Source: Coriaria nepalensis
Taxonomy: Eukaryota > Streptophyta > Magnoliopsida > Cucurbitales > Coriariaceae
NCBI GenBank assembly: GCA_027186245.1
Contig: CP114481.1
Coordinates: 45,043,501 to 45,107,500 of the forward strand
Reading direction: 5' to 3'
DNA: 64,000 bases
Translations under genes and position numbers: made by a program
Notes under the pieces: generated by a model
Database searches by the model: none
What the model was told of the DNA's origin: nothing
What the model saw: only the letters and a program-made list of their open reading frames with translations
Shown here: in pieces, positions 1 through 11,719 of the stretch
Numbering within the stretch: the first letter of the stretch is position 1
Layout of the letters: each line of letters starts with the position of its first letter

Positions 1-44
1 AAATGATCAATGCCAGGAATGTGTGCATTCGTTTAACCTTAAAA

Positions 45-66
45 TCATTTCAAAGAGTCATTTCAA
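45..66 (+). repeat. Internal 9-bp direct repeat in the monomer
   Basis: TCATTTCAA occurs at 45-53 and again at 58-66, a 13-bp spacing, and this pair is present in most monomers of the array. A common variant changes the first half to TCATTTGAA, notably in monomers that also carry the GTAAATAACTTATTCC segment. It may be a relic of how the monomer was built from a shorter unit, which is inference. Confidence 0.85.
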
Positions 67-119
67 GTCAATATCTTATTTCAAAGCAAGTCGAACGAAT
101 TCTATTTTCGCTCTACAAA

Positions 120-141
120 CACAAGTTTTGTGCATAACTTG
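120..141. repeat. Dyad 3: overlapping CACAA/TTGTG and CAAGTT/AACTTG
   Basis: Two overlapping inverted repeats lie at the end of the monomer. CACAA (120-124) pairs with TTGTG (128-132) across GTT, and CAAGTT (122-127) pairs with AACTTG (136-141) across 8 bases. Most monomers keep both; variants with CACAACTTTTG or CTGAAGTTTTG break part of one. The two hairpins are mutually exclusive because they share bases. Role unknown. Confidence 0.8.
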
Positions 142-229
142 GAAATGATCAATGCAATGAAATCGTGCATTCGTTTAACCTTAAAATCATTTCAATGAGT
201 CATTTCAAGTCAATGTCTTATTTCGATGC

Positions 230-243
230 AATTCGAACGAATT
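230..243. repeat. Dyad 2: AATTCG-AA-CGAATT inverted repeat
   Basis: In monomers with CAATTCGAACG, the arms AATTCG (230-235) and CGAATT (238-243) flank a 2-bp centre, giving a 14-bp near-palindrome at monomer positions 88-101. Monomers with CAAGTCGAACG have a weaker form, with only the TCG/CGA core symmetric. The strong form usually accompanies the GTAAATAACTTATTCC segment and the TTTTTGCACTAC variant, so it marks a monomer subclass found throughout the window. Confidence 0.8.
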
Positions 244-718
244 CTATTTTTGCACTACAAACACAAGTTTTGTGCATAACTTGCAAATGGTCAATGCAAT
301 GAAAGTGTGCATTCGTTTAACCTTATAATCATTTCAATGAGTCATTTCAAGTCAATGTCTTATTTCGAAGCAAGTCGAACGAATTCTATTTTCGCACTTC
401 AAACACAAGTTTTGTGCATAACTTGGAAATGATCAATGCCAGGAATGTGTGCATTAGTTTAACCTTAAAATCATTTCAATGTGTCATTTCAAGTCAATAT
501 CTTATTTCAATGCAAGTCGAACGAATTCTATTTTGGCACTTCAAACACAACTTTTGTGCATAGCTTGGAAATGATCAATGCAAGGAAAATGTCCATTTGT
601 TTAACCTTAAAATCGTTTCAATGAGTCATTTCAAGTCAATATCTTGTTTCAAAGCAAGTCGAACCAATTCTATTTTTGCACTTCAAACACCAGTTTTGTG
701 CATAACTTGCAAATGATC

Positions 719-739
719 AATGCAAGGAAAGTGTGCATT
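719..739. repeat. Dyad 1: AATGCA/TGCATT inverted repeat
   Basis: In the monomer starting at 711, AATGCA (719-724) is followed after 9 bases by its reverse complement TGCATT (734-739). The same arrangement, at monomer positions 9-29, occurs in the many copies that read TGCAAGG or TGCAATG. Copies reading TGCCAGG lose one arm base. Short dyads are common in centromeric satellites and could extrude small hairpins; no function is shown here. Confidence 0.75.
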
Positions 740-2556
740 CGTTTAACATTAAAATCATTTCAATGAGCCATTTCAAGTCAATATCTTATTTAAAAGCAAG
801 TCGAACGAATTCTATTTTCGCACTTCAAACACATGTTTTGTGCATAACTTGGAAATGATCAATGCAAGGAAAGTGTGCATTCGTTTAACCTAAAAATCAT
901 TTCAATGAGTCATTTCAAGTCAATATCTTATTTACAAGCAAGTCGAACGAATTCTATTTTGGCACTACAAACACAACTTTTGTGCATAACTTGGAAATGA
1001 TCAATGCCAGGAATGTGTCCATTAGTTTAACCGTAAAATCATTTCAATGAGTCATTTCAAGTCAATATCTTATTTCAAAGCAAGTCGAACCAATTCTATT
1101 TTTGCACTTCAAACTCAAGTTTTGTGCATAACTTGCAAATGATCAATGCAAGGAAAGTTTGCATTCGTTTAACATTAAAATCATTTCAATGAGCCATTTC
1201 AAGTCAATATCTTATTTAAAAGCAAGTCGAACGAATTCTATTTTCGCACTTCAAACACAAGTTTTGTGCATAACTTAGAAATGATCAATGCAAGGAAAGT
1301 GTGCATTCGTTTAACCTTAAAATCATTTCAATGAGTCATTTCAAGTCAATATCTTATTTCGAAGCAAGTCGAACGAATTCTATTTTCGCACTTCAAACAC
1401 AAGTTTTGTGCATAACTTGGAAATGATCAATGCCACGAATGTGTGCATTAGTTTAACCTTAAAATCATTTCAATGAGTGATTTCAACTCAATATCTTATT
1501 TCAAAGCAAGTCGAACGAATTCAATTTTCGCACTTCAAACACAAGTTTTGTGCATAACTCGGAAATGATCAATGCCAGGAATGTGTGCATTAGTTTAACC
1601 TAATAATCATTTCAATGAGTCATTTCAAGTCAATATCTTATTTCAAAGCAAGTCGAACGAATTCTATTTTCGCACTACAAACACAAGTTTTGTGCATAAC
1701 TTGGAAATAATCAATACAATGAAATTGTGCATTCGTTTAACCTTAAAATCATTTCAATGAGTCATTTCAAGTCAATGTCTTATTTCGAAGCAAGTCGAAC
1801 GAATTCTATTTTCGCACTTCAAACACAAGTTTTGTGCATAACTTGCAAATGATCAATGCAAGGAAAGTGTGCATTCGTTTAACCTTAAAATCATTTCAAT
1901 GAGTCATTTCAAGTCAATATCTTATTTACAAGCAAGTCGAACGAATTCTATTTTGGCACTACAAACACAACTTTTATGCATAACTTGGAAATGATCAATG
2001 CCAGGAATGTGTCCATTAGTTTAACCGTAAAATCATTTCAATGAGTCATTTCAAGTAAATAACTTATTCCAAAGCAATTCGAACGAATTCTATTTTCACA
2101 CTTCAAACTGAAGTTTTGTGCATAACTTGCAAATGATCAATGCAAGGAAAGTGTGCATTAATTTAACATTAAAATCATTTCAATGAGTCATTTCAAGTCA
2201 ATATCTTATTTCAAAGCAAGTCGAACGAATTCTATTTTCGCACTTCGAACACAAGTTTTGTGCATAACTTGGAAATGATCAATGCAAGGAATGTGTGCAT
2301 TAGTTTAACCTTAAAATCTTTTCAATGAGTCATTTCAAGTCAATATCTTATTTCAAAGCAAGTCGAACGAATTCTATATTCGCACTCCAAACACAAGTTT
2401 TGTGCATAACTTGCAAATGATCAATGCATGGAAAGTGTGCATTCGTTTAACCTTAAAATCATTTGAATGAGTCATTTCAAGTAAATAACGTATTCCAAAG
2501 CAATTCGAACGAATTCTATTTTTGCACTACAAACGCAAGTTTTGTGCATAACTTGC

Positions 2557-2700
2557 AAATGATCAATGCAAGGAGAAAGTGTGCATTCGCTTAACCTTAA
2601 AATCATTTCAATGAGTCATTTCAAGTCAATATCATATTTCAAAGCAAGTCGAAAGAATTCTATTTTCACACTTCAAACACAAGTTTTGTGCATAACTTGG
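2557..2700 (+). repeat. 144-bp monomer marked by a 2-bp insertion
   Basis: Reads GCAAGGAGAAAG where other monomers read GCAAGGAAAG, adding two bases near 2573. The same insertion, with CATTCGCTTAACC after it and AATATCATATTTC downstream, recurs near 17625 and 22880, so it is a useful tag linking three block copies. Confidence 0.9.
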
Positions 2701-3126
2701 AAATGATCAATGCAAGGAAAGTGTGCATTCGTTTAACCTTAAAATCATTTCAATGAGTCATTTCAAGTCAATATCTTATTTACAAGCAAGTCGAACGAAT
2801 TCTATTTTGGCACAACAAACACAACTTTTGTGCATAACTTGGAAATGATCAATGCCAGGAATGTGTCCATTAGTTTAACCGTAAAATTATTTCAATGAGT
2901 CATTTCAAGTAAATAACTTATTCCAAAGCAATTCAAACGAATTCTATTTTTGCACTTCAAACTGAAGTTTTGTGCATAACTTGCAAATGATCAATGCAAG
3001 GAAAGTGTGCATTAATTTAACCTTAAAATCATTTCAATGAGTCATTTCAAGTCAATATCTTATTTCAAAGCAAGTCGAACGAATTCTATTTTCGCACTTC
3101 GAGCACAAGTTTTGTGCATAACTTGG

Positions 3127-6100
3127 AAATGATCAATGCAAGGAATGTGTGCATTAGTTTAACCTTAAAATCTTTTCAATGAGTCATTTCAAGTCAATAT
3201 CTTATTTCAAAGCAAGTCGAACGAATTCTATATTCGCACTCCAAACACAAGTTTTGTGCATAACTTGCAAATGATCAATGGAATGAAAGTATGCATTCGT
3301 TTAACCTTAAAATCATTTCAATGAGTCATTTCAAGTCAATGTCTTATTTCAAAGCAAGTCGAACGAATTCTATTTTCGCACTTCAAACAAAGGTTTTGTG
3401 CATAACTTGGAAATGATCAATGCAAGGAATGTGTGCATTAGTTTAACCTTAAAATCTTTTCAATGAGTCATTTCAAGTCAATATCTTATTTCAAAGCAAG
3501 TCGAACGAATTCTATTTTCGCACTCCAAACACATGTTTTGTGCATAACTTGGAAATGATCAATGCCAGGAATGTGTGCATTCGGTTAACCTTAAAATCAT
3601 TTCAATGAGTCATTTCAAGTCAATATCTTATTTCGAAGCAAGTCGAACGAATTCTATTTTGGCACTTCAAACACAACTTTTGTGCATATCTTGCAAATGA
3701 TCAATGCAAGGAAATTGTGCATTCGTTTAACCTTAAAATCATTTCAATAAGTCATTTCAAGTCAATATCTTATTTCAAAGCAAATCAAACCAATTCTATT
3801 TTTGCACTTCAAACACAAGTTTTGTGCATAACTTGCAAATGATCAATGCAATGAAAGTGTGCATTCGTTTAACCTTAAAATCATTTCAATGAGTCATTTC
3901 AAGTCAATATCTTATTTCAAAGCAAGACGAACGAATTCTATTTTCGCACTTTAAACACAAGTTTTGTTCATAACTTGGAAATGATCAATGCCAGGAATGT
4001 GTGCATTAGTTTAACCTTAAAATCATTTGAATGAGTCATTTGAAGTCAATATCTTATTTCAAAGCAAGTCGAACGAATTCTATTTTGGCACTACAAACAC
4101 AAGTTTTGTGCATAACTTGCAAATGATCAGTTCAAGGAAAGTGTGCATTCGTTTAACCTTAAAATCATTTCAATGAGTCAATTGAAGTCAATATCTTATT
4201 TCAAAGCAAGTCGAACGAATTCTACTTTGGCACTCCAAACACAAGTTTTGTGCATAACTTGCAAATGATCAATGCAAAGAAAGTGTGCATTCGTTTAACC
4301 TTAAAATCATTCCAATCAGTCATTTCAAGTCAATAACTTATTTGAAAGCAATTCGACCGAATTCTATTTTGGCACTACAAACACAACTTTTGGGCATAAC
4401 TTGCAAATGATCAATGCAAGGAAAGTGTGCATTAGTTTGACCTTAAAATCATTTCAATGAGTCATTTCAAGTCAATATCTTATTTCAAAGCAAGTCGAAC
4501 GAATTCTATTTTCGCACTTCAAACAAAGGTTTTGTGCATAACTTGGAAATGATCAATGCAAGGAATGTGTGCATTAGTTTAACCTTAAAATCTTTTCAAT
4601 GAGTCATTTCAAGTCAATATCTTATTTCAAAGCAAGTCGAACGAATTCTATATTCGCACTCCAAACACAAGTTTTGTGCATAACTTGCAAATGATCAATG
4701 GAATGAAAGTATGCATTCGTTTAACCTTAAAATCATTTCAATGAGTCATTTCAAGTCAATGTCTTATTTCAAAGCAAGTCGAACGAATTCTATTTTCGCA
4801 CTTCAAACAAAGGTTTTGTGCATAACTTGGAAATGATCAATGCAAGGAATGTGTGCATTAGTTTAACCTTAAAATCTTTTCAATGAGTCATTTCAAGTCA
4901 ATATCTTATTTCAAAGCAAGTCGAACGAATTCTATTTTCACACTCCAAACACATGTTTTGTGCATAACTTGGAAATGATCAATGCCAGGAATGTGTGCAT
5001 TCGGTTAACCTTAAAATCATTTCAATGAGTCATTTCAAGTCAATATCTTATTTCGAAGCAAGTCGAACGAATTCTATTTTGGCACTTCAAACACAACTTT
5101 TGTGCATATCTTGCAAATGATCAATGCAAGGAAATTGTGCATTCGTTTAACCTTAAAATCATTTCAATAAGTCATTTCAAGTCAATATCTTATTTCAAAG
5201 CAAATCAAACCAATTCTATTTTTGCACTTCAAACACAAGTTTTGTGCATAACTTGCAAATGATCAATGCAATGAAAGTGTGCATTCGTTTAACCTTAAAA
5301 TCATTTCAATGAGTCATTTCAAGTCAATATCTTATTTCAAAGCAAGACGAACGAATTCTATTTTCGCACTTTAAACACAAGTTTTGTGCATAACTTGGAA
5401 ATGATCAATGCCAGGAATGTGTGCATTAGTTTAACCTTAAAATCATTTGAATGAGTCATTTGAAGTCAATATCTTATTTCAAAGCAAGTCGAACGAATTC
5501 TATTTTGGCACTACAAACACAAGTTTTGTGCATAACTTGCAAATGATCAGTTCAAGGAAAGTGTGCATTCGTTTAACCTTAAAATCATTTCAATGAGTCA
5601 ATTGAAGTCAATATCTTATTTCAAAGCAAGTCGAACGAATTCTACTTTGGCACTCCAAACACAAGTTTTGTGCATAACTTGCAAATGATCAATGCAAAGA
5701 AAGTGTGCATTCGTTTAACCTTAAAATCATTCCAATCAGTCATTTCAAGTCAATAACTTATTTGAAAGCAATTCGACCGAATTCTATTTTGGCACTACAA
5801 ACACAACTTTTGGGCATAACTTGCAAATGATCAATGCAAGGAAAGTGTGCATTAGTTTGACCTTAAAATCATTTCAATGAGTCATTTCAAGTCAATATCT
5901 TATTTCAAAGCAAGTCGAACGAATTCTATTTTCGCACTTCAAACAAAGGTTTTGTGCATAACTTGGAAATGATCAATGCAAGGAATGTGTGCATTAGTTT
6001 AACCTTAAAATCTTTTCAATGAGTCATTTCAAGTCAATATCTTATTTCAAAGCAAGTCGAACGAATTCTATTTTCGCACTCCAAACACATGTTTTGTGCA

Positions 6101-6862
6101 TAACTTGCAAATGATCAATGCCAGAAATGTGTGCATTCGGTTAACCTTAAAATCATTTCAATGAGTCATTTCAAGTCAATATCTTATTTCGAAGCAAGTC
6201 GAACGAATTCTATATTGGCACTTCAAACACAACTTTTGTGCATATCTTGCAAATGATCAATACAAGGAAATTGTGCATTCGTTTAACCTTAAAATCATTT
6301 CAATAAGTCATTTCAAGTCAATATCTTATTTCAAAGCAAATCAAACCAATTCTATTTTTGCACTTCAAACACAAGTTTTGTGCATAACTTGCAAATGATC
6401 AATGCAATGAAAGTGTGCATTCGTTTAACCTTAAAATCATTTCAATGAGTCATTTCAAGTCAATATCTTATTTCAAAGCAAGACGAACGAATTCTATTTT
6501 CGCACTTTAAACACAAGTTTTGTGCATAACTTGGAAATGATCAATGCCAGGAATGTGTGCATTAGTTTAACCTTAAAATCATTTGAATGAGTCATTTGAA
6601 GTCAATATCTTATTTCAAAGCAAGTCGAACGAATTCTATTTTGGCACTACAAACACAAGTTTTGTGCATAACTTGCAAATGATCAGTTCAAGGAAAGTGT
6701 GCATTCATTTAACCTTAAAATCATTTCAACGAGTCATTTCAAGTCAATATCTTATTTCAAAGCAAGTCGAACGAATTCTACTTTGGCACTCCAAACACAA
6801 GTTTTGTGCATAACTTGCAAATGATCAATGTAAAGAAAGTGTGCATTCGTTTAACCTTAAAA
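3127..6862 (+). repeat. 10-monomer higher-order repeat (1420 bp), about 2.6 copies
   Basis: Units 3127-4546 and 4547-5966 match with very few differences at an offset of 1420 bp. The tags are GGAATGAAAGTATGC (3269 and 4689 monomers), GTGCATTCGGTTAACC, the CAATAAG monomer, TTTGAATGAGTCATTTGAAG, the CAGTTCAAGG monomer, TCCAATCAG and ATTAGTTTGACC. A third, shorter copy follows from 5967 to about 6862: it resumes with the CCAGAAATG/CATTCGG monomer 1136 bp after its counterpart, so two monomers are missing, and then diverges. A more degraded echo of the CAGTTC segment continues to about 7.45 kb. Confidence 0.85.
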
Positions 6863-8664
6863 TCATTTCAATGAGTCATTTCAAGTCAATGTCTTATTTC
6901 GAAGCAAGTCGAACGAATTCTATTTTTGCACTACAAACACAAGTTTTGTGCATTACTTGGAAATGATCAATGCAAGGAAAGTGTGCATTCGTTTAACCTT
7001 AAAATCATTTCAATGAGTCATTTCAACTCAATATCTTATTTCAAAGCAAGACGAACGAATTCTATCTTCGCACTTTGAACACAAGTTTTGTGCATAACTT
7101 GGAAATGCTCAATGCCAGGAATGTGCGCATTAGTTTATCCTTAAAATCATTTGAAAGAGTCATTTGAAGTCAATATCTTATTTCAAAGCAAGTCGAACGA
7201 ATTCTATTTTGGCACTACAAACACAAGTTTTGTGCATAACTTGCAAATGATCAGTTCATGGAAAGTGTGCATTCGTTTAACCTTAAAATCATTTCAATGA
7301 GTCATTTCAAGTCAATATCTTATTTCAAAGCGAGTCGAACGAATTCTACTTTGGCACTCCAAACACAAGTTTTGTGCATAACTTGGAAATGATCAATGCA
7401 AAGAAAGTGTGCATTCGTTTAACCTTAAAATCATTCAAATCAGTCATTTCAAGTCAATAACTTATTTCAAAGCAATTCGAACAAATTCTATTTTTGCACT
7501 TGAAACACAACTTTTGTGCATAGCTTGGAAATGATCAATGCAAGTAAAGTGCGCATTCGTTTAACCTTAAAATCATTCCAATCAGTCATTTCCAGTCAAT
7601 ATCTTATTTCAAAGCAAGTCGAACGAATTCTATTTTCGCACTTCAAACAAAGGTTTTGTGCATAACTTGGAAATGATCAATGCAAGGAATGTGTGCATTA
7701 TTTTAACCTTAAAATCTTTTCAATGAGTCAATTCAAGTCAAAATCTTATTTAAAAGCAAGTCGAACGAATTCTATTTTCGCACTTCAAACACAAGTTTTG
7801 TACATAACTTGGAAATGATCAATGCAAGGAATGTGTGCATTAGTTTAACCTTAAAATCTTTTCAATGAGTCATTTCAAGTCAATATCCTATTTCAAAGCA
7901 AGTCGAACGAATTCTATTTTCGCACTCCAAACACAGGTTTTGTGCATAACTTGCAAATGATCAATGCAAGGAAAGTGTGCATTCGTTTAACCTTAAAATC
8001 ATTTGAATGAGTCATTTCAAGTAAATAACTTATTCCAATGCAATTCGAACGAATTCTATTTTTGCACTACAAACACAACTTTTGTGCATAACTTGCAAAT
8101 GATCAATGCAAGGAAAGTGTGCATTAGTTTAACCTTAAAATCATTTCAATGAGTCATTTCAAGTCAATCTCTTATTTCAAAGCAATTCGAACGAATTCTA
8201 TTTTGGCACTTGAAACACAACTTTTGTGCATAGCTTGGAAATGATCAATGCAAGTAAAGTGTGCATTCGTTAAACCTTAAAATCATTTCAATGAGTCACT
8301 TCGAGTCAATATCTTATTTCAAAGCAAGTCGAACCAATTCTATGTTTGCACTCCAAACACAAGTTTTGTGCATAACTTGCAAATGATCAATGCAATGAAA
8401 GTGTGCATTAATTTAACCTTAAAATCATTTCAATGAGTCATTTCAAGTCAATTTCTTATTTCAAAGCAAGTCGAACGAATTCTATTTTTGCACTTCAAAC
8501 ACAAGTTTTGTGCATAACTTGCAAATGATCAATGCAATGAAAGTGTGCATTTATTTAACCTTAAAATCATTTGAATGATTCATTCCAAGTCAATAACTCA
8601 TTTCAACGCAATCCGAACGAATTTTATTTTTGCACTACAAAGACAACTTTTGTGCATAACTTGC
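6863..8664 (+). repeat. Satellite monomers without a clear local multimer
   Basis: Ordinary 142-bp monomers. Positions about 7000-7450 resemble the preceding 10-monomer unit at lower similarity. From about 7813 to 8760 the order matches 19313-20130, sharing CAATATCCTA with CACTCCAAACACAGG, CATTCGTTAAACC with CACTTCGAG, and GATTCATTCC with AACTCATTTCAACG. The copy at 19.3 kb lacks one monomer present here at about 8424-8565. No non-satellite sequence is seen. Confidence 0.75.
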
Positions 8665-8948
8665 AAATGATCAGTGCAAGGAAAGTGTGCATTCATTTAA
8701 CCTTAAAATCATTTGAATGAGTCATTTCAAGTAAATAACTTATTCCAAAGCAATTCGAACGAATTTTATTTTTGCACTACAAAGACAACTTTTGTGCATA
8801 ACTTGCAAATGATCAGTGCAAGGAAAGTGTGCATCCATTTAACCTTAAAATCATTTGAATGAGTCATTTCAAGTAAATAACTTATTCCAAAGCAATCCGA
8901 ACGAATTTTATTTTTGCACTACAAAGACAACTTTTGTGCATAACTTGC
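8665..8948 (+). repeat. Two adjacent nearly identical monomers
   Basis: Monomers 8665-8806 and 8807-8948 carry the same rare set: TCAGTGCAAGG or TCAATGCAAGG starts, TTTGAATGAG, GTAAATAACTTATTCC, GAATTTTATTTTTG and CACTACAAAGACAAC. They differ at only a few bases. Adjacent near-identical monomers are unusual here, since neighbours normally differ by many substitutions, and point to a single-monomer duplication. Confidence 0.75.
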
Positions 8949-11719
8949 AAATGATCAATGCAAGGAAAGTGTGCATTTGTTTAACTTTAAAATCATTTCA
9001 ATGAGTCATTTCAAGTCAATATCTTATTTCAAAGCAAGTCGAACGAATTCTATTTTCGCACTTCAAACTGAAGTTTTGTGCATAACTTGGAAATGATCAA
9101 TGCCAGGAAAGTGTGCATTAGTTTAACCTTAAAATCATTTGAATGAGTCATTTCAAGTTAATATCTTATTTCAAAGCAAGTCGAACGATTTCTATTTTCG
9201 CACTACAAACACAACTTTTGTGCATAGCTTGCAAATGATCAATGCAAGTAAAGTGTGCATTCGTTAAACCATAAAATCATTTCTATGAGTCATTTCAAGT
9301 CAATATCTTATTTCAAAGCAATTCGAACGAACTCTATATTCGCACTTCAAACTGAAGTTTTGTGCATAACTTGCAAATGATCAATGCAAGGAAAGTGTGC
9401 ATTCGTTTAACCTTAAAATCATTTCAATGAATCATTCCAAGTCAATATCTTATTTCAAAGCAAGTCGAACGAATTTTATTTTTGCACTACAAATACAACT
9501 TTTGTGCATAACATGGAAATGATCAATGCCAGGAATGTGTCAATTAGTTTAACCGTAAAATCATTTCAATGAGTCATTTCAAGTCAATATCTTATTTCAA
9601 AGCAAGTCGAACGATTTCTTTTTTGGCACTCCAAACACAATTGTTGAGCATAACTTGCAAATGATCAGTGCAAGGAAATTGTGCATTCGTTTAACCTTAA
9701 AATCATTTGAATGAGTCACTTCAAGTAAATAACTTATTCCAAAGCAATTCGAACGAATTCTATTTTGGCACTCCAAACACAAGTTTTGTGCATAACTTGC
9801 AAATGATTAGTGCAGGGAAAGTGTGCATTCGTTTAACCTTAAAATCATTTTAATGAGTCATTTCAAGTCAATATCTTATTTCAAAACAAGTCGAATGAAT
9901 TCTATTTTGGCACTCCAAACACAAGTTTTGTGCATAACTTGCAAATGATCAGTGCAAGGAAAGTGTGCATTTGTTTAACCTTAAAATCATTCCAATGAGT
10001 CATTTCAAGTCAATAACTTATTTCAAAGCAAGTCGAACGAATTCTATTTTTGCACTACAAACACAATTTTTGTGCATAACTTGCAAATGATCAGTGCAAG
10101 GAAAGTGTGCATTCGTTTAACCTTAAAATCATTCCAATGAGTCATTTCAAGTCAATATCTTATTTCGTAGCAAGTCGAACGAATTCTATTTTCGCACTGC
10201 AAACACAATTTTTGTGCATAACTTGCAAATGCTCAATGCAATGAAAGTGTGAATTCGTTTAACCTTAAAATCATTTCAATGAGTCATTCCAAGTCAATAT
10301 CATATTTCGAAGCAAGTCGAATGAATTCTATTTTCGCACTCTAAACACAAGTTTTGTGCATAACTTGGAAATGATCAATGCAAGGAATGTGTGCATTAGT
10401 TTAACCTTAAAATCTTTTCAATGAGTCATTTCAAGTCAATATCTTATTTAAAAGCAAGTCGAACGAATTCTGTTTGGCACTACAAACACAAGCTTTGTGC
10501 ATAACTTGGAAATGAACAGTGCAAGGAAAGTGTGCATTCGTTTAACCTTAAAATCATTTCAATCAGTCATTTCAAGTCAATATCTTATTTCAAAGCAAGT
10601 CGAACGAATTTTATTTTCGCACTTCAAACAAAGGTTTTGTGCATAACTTGGAAATGATCAATGCCAGGAATGTGTCCATTAGTTTAACCGTAAAATCATT
10701 TCAATGAGTCATTTCAAGTCAATATCTTATTTCAAAGCAAGTCGAACGATTTCTATTTTGGCACTCCAAACACAACTTTTGTGCATAACTTGCAAATGAT
10801 CAATGCAAGGAAAGTGTGCATTAGTTTAACCTTAAAATCATTTCAATGAGTCATTTCAAGTCAATATCTTATTTCAAAGCAAGTTGAACGAATTCTATTT
10901 TCGCACTTCAAACACAAGTTTTGTGCATAACTTGGAAATGATCAATGCAAGGAATGTGTGCATTAGTTTAACCTTAAAATCTTTTCAATGAGTCATTTCA
11001 AGTCATAATCTTATTTAAAAGCAAGTCGAACGAATTCTATTTTGGCACTACAAACACAAGTTTTGTGCATAACTTGCAAATGATCAGTGCAAAGAAAGTG
11101 TGCATTCGTTTAACCTTAAAATCATTTCAATGAGTCATTTCAAGTCAATGTATTATTTCGAAGCAAGTCGAACGAATTCTATTTTCGCTCTACAAACACA
11201 AGTTTTGTGCATAACTTGGAAATGATCAATGCAATGAAATCGTGCATTCGTTTAACCTTAAAATCATTTCAATGAGTCATTTCAAGTCAATGTCTTATTT
11301 CGATGCAATTCGAACGAATTCTATTTTTGCACTACAAACACAAGTTTTGTGCATACCTTGCAAATGGTCAATGCAATGAAAGTGTGCATTCGTTTAACCT
11401 TATAATCATTTCAATGAGTCATTTCAAGTCAATGTCTTATTTCGAAGCAAGTCGAACGAATTCTATTTTCGCACTTCAAACACAAGTTTTGTGCATAACT
11501 TGGAAATGATCAATGCCAGGAATGTGTGCATTAGTTTAACCTTAAAATCATTTCAATGAGTCATTTCAAGTCAATATCTTATTTCAATGCAAGTCGAACG
11601 AATTCTATTTTGGCACTTCAAACACAACTTTTGTGCATAGCTTGGAAATGATCAATGCAAGGAAAATGTCCATTTGTTTAACCTTAAAATCGTTTCAATG
11701 AGTCATTTGAAGTCAATAA
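8881..11719 (+). repeat. 20-monomer duplication, copy 1 (2839 bp)
   Basis: The segment 8881 to about 11575 reappears at 11720 to about 14414 at an offset of 2839 bp (20 monomers minus 1 base). Tags shared in order include CACTACAAAGACAAC, TTAATATC, CATTTCTATGAG, CAAATACAAC with ACATGG, GATTTCTTTTTTGG with TTGTTGAGC, the ATTAGTGCAGGG monomer, TTTCGTAGC, the TCTGTTTGGCAC 1-base deletion near 10471 and CATAATC. The lengths and tags match so closely that this is either a recent duplication or an assembly duplication. Confidence 0.9.

Larger units (their letters stand above)
1..142 (+). repeat. Representative satellite monomer
   Basis: First complete monomer, used here as the coordinate frame. 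It has TGATCA at 4-9, the GTTTAACC box at 31-38, the direct repeat TCATTTCAA at 45-53 and 58-66, the TCGAACGA core at 91-98, GAATTC at 97-102 and a dyad cluster at 120-141. The last two bases vary between GG and GC across the array, and the following bases vary between TGCCAGGAATG, TGCAAGGAAAG and TGCAATGAAAG. These variants tend to travel together and serve as tags for recognising multimers. The CG after CATT (30-31) is often CATTAG, CATTAA or CATTTG in other copies. Confidence 0.95.
101..630 (+). repeat. Four-monomer block, recurring at 11.2, 14.0 and 15.2 kb
   Basis: The succession CGCTCTAC, AAATCGTGCATT, AAATGGTC and a TGCCAGG monomer recurs at about 11185-11700, 14024-14410 and 15155-15690. 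The later copies share a CATACCTTGC variant before AAATGGTC that is CATAACTTGC here. This indicates repeated copying of a block of about 0.5 kb within the first 16 kb. Confidence 0.75.
1..3010 (+). repeat. Segmental copy A (about 3 kb), partner at 15053-18035
   Basis: Monomer-by-monomer order and rare variants match 15053 onward at an offset of 15052 bp (106 monomers). Shared tags include the CAAAGAG variant near 51, CGCTCTAC near 110, AAATCGTGCATT near 161, AAATGGTC at 285, ATCTTGTTTC near 640, the AATACAATG monomer near 1705 and the 2-bp GA insertion near 2573. The left limit lies outside the window. Relative to the partner, copy A has one extra monomer near 1.3-1.5 kb and one fewer near 1.85 kb, so net spacing is restored. 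Confidence 0.85.

Noticed and set aside
26..46. CENP-B box at ATTCGTTTAACC
   Set aside because: TTCG and the following A fit the left part of the known CENP-B core, but the essential CGGG on the right is absent, so binding is not supported.
6583..6813. 76-codon open frame, longest in the window
   Set aside because: It runs through satellite monomers whose stop codons happen to be mutated; the same frame is closed in sister HOR copies, and no start context, domain or composition suggests coding.
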